Positions 12,875 to 12,969 of a stretch of DNA of 12,969 nucleotides are shown in pieces. The notes under the pieces are model-generated. The model searched no databases. It saw only the letters and a list, made by a program, of their open reading frames with translations, and was not told the origin of the DNA. Position 1 is the stretch's first letter, and each line of letters starts with the position of its first letter. This DNA is from Candidatus Poseidoniaceae archaeon (GTDB lineage Archaea > Thermoplasmatota > Poseidoniia > Poseidoniales > Poseidoniaceae): positions 1-12,969 of the forward strand of contig DUHU01000110.1 of assembly GCA_013330765.1 (NCBI GenBank), in the 5' to 3' direction. The position numbers and the translations under genes are program-made.

Positions 12875-12969
12875 TCAGGTCGCCCCCGAAGCAATTGGAG
12901 GGCGATGGCGACGAAGACGAGTGCTCCTGCTGCCAACAACCACGGGTTGTTTTCTCCTGTACGTGAGCT
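12871..12969 (-). CDS. C-terminal tail of a membrane-anchored protein, first visible gene of the heme/iron operon (partial)
   Basis: The open frame enters from the right edge and ends in TGA at 12871-12873, giving 32 residues. It reads as a polar spacer (SSRTGENNPW) followed by one hydrophobic helix (WLLAAGALVFVAIALQLL) and a short basic/acidic tail (RGRPE). This is a stop-transfer anchor placing the missing N-terminal part outside the cell. Its stop overlaps the binding-protein start as ATGA, so both belong to one operon. It could be a surface heme- or iron-binding protein presenting ligand to the binding protein, but the visible part has no diagnostic domain. Confidence 0.7.
   Translation of the reverse strand, partial: SSRTGENNPWLLAAGALVFVAIALQLLRGRPE

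Overview
The window is about 13 kb of moderately GC-rich, gene-dense DNA with almost no intergenic space. I read it as probably archaeal, most likely a planktonic euryarchaeon of the Marine Group II/Poseidoniia type, with moderate confidence. The main argument comes from gene starts. Genes that begin a transcription unit have no Shine-Dalgarno (SD) sequence but carry an A/T-rich, TATA-like element 22-32 nt upstream of the start codon, as expected for leaderless archaeal mRNAs. Several genes inside operons instead have GGAGG or AGGTGA(T) about 5-8 nt upstream. The solute-binding protein has an N-terminal membrane anchor and no lipobox, which also fits. No rRNA, tRNA, CRISPR array or mobile element was found, so the taxonomic call rests on these indirect signs.

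Region 1 (1-2885, minus strand) is the 5' part of a very large secreted protein. It has a signal peptide and then seven fasciclin (FAS1) domains. Six of these repeat with an exact 408-bp (136-aa) period, and the gene runs off the left edge. A 159-bp divergent promoter region follows.

Region 2 (3045-7737, plus strand) is the most interesting part: a compact six-gene cluster that looks like an uncharacterised fatty-acyl or polyketide-type lipid pathway. In order it encodes an unknown 157-aa soluble protein, a His/Asp/Glu-rich 5-TM membrane protein, a KAS III-like ketosynthase resembling the StlD/DarB group, a heme-oxygenase-fold putative non-heme iron enzyme, an unknown 298-aa His-rich protein and a membrane fatty-acid desaturase with all three histidine boxes. 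The last five overlap or are separated by 2 bp. A strong hairpin at the end of the first gene, followed by a TATA-like element, may split the cluster into two transcripts. A NERD nuclease-domain/S1 RNA-binding-domain fusion follows at 7806-9020.

Region 3 (9048-12969, minus strand) is an iron or heme acquisition operon. Transcription order is: a membrane-anchored protein (only its C-terminal tail is in the window), an anchored solute-binding protein, a FecCD/BtuC-type permease, an ABC ATPase and a HugZ-like split-barrel protein with a DUF2470 domain. Junctions are tight (ATGA overlaps, or 1-2 bp gaps with SD sites). A HugZ-like protein directly coupled to the transporter suggests heme import followed by heme degradation, rather than vitamin B12 or siderophore uptake. 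The NERD-S1 gene and this operon converge on a small inverted repeat containing both stop codons.
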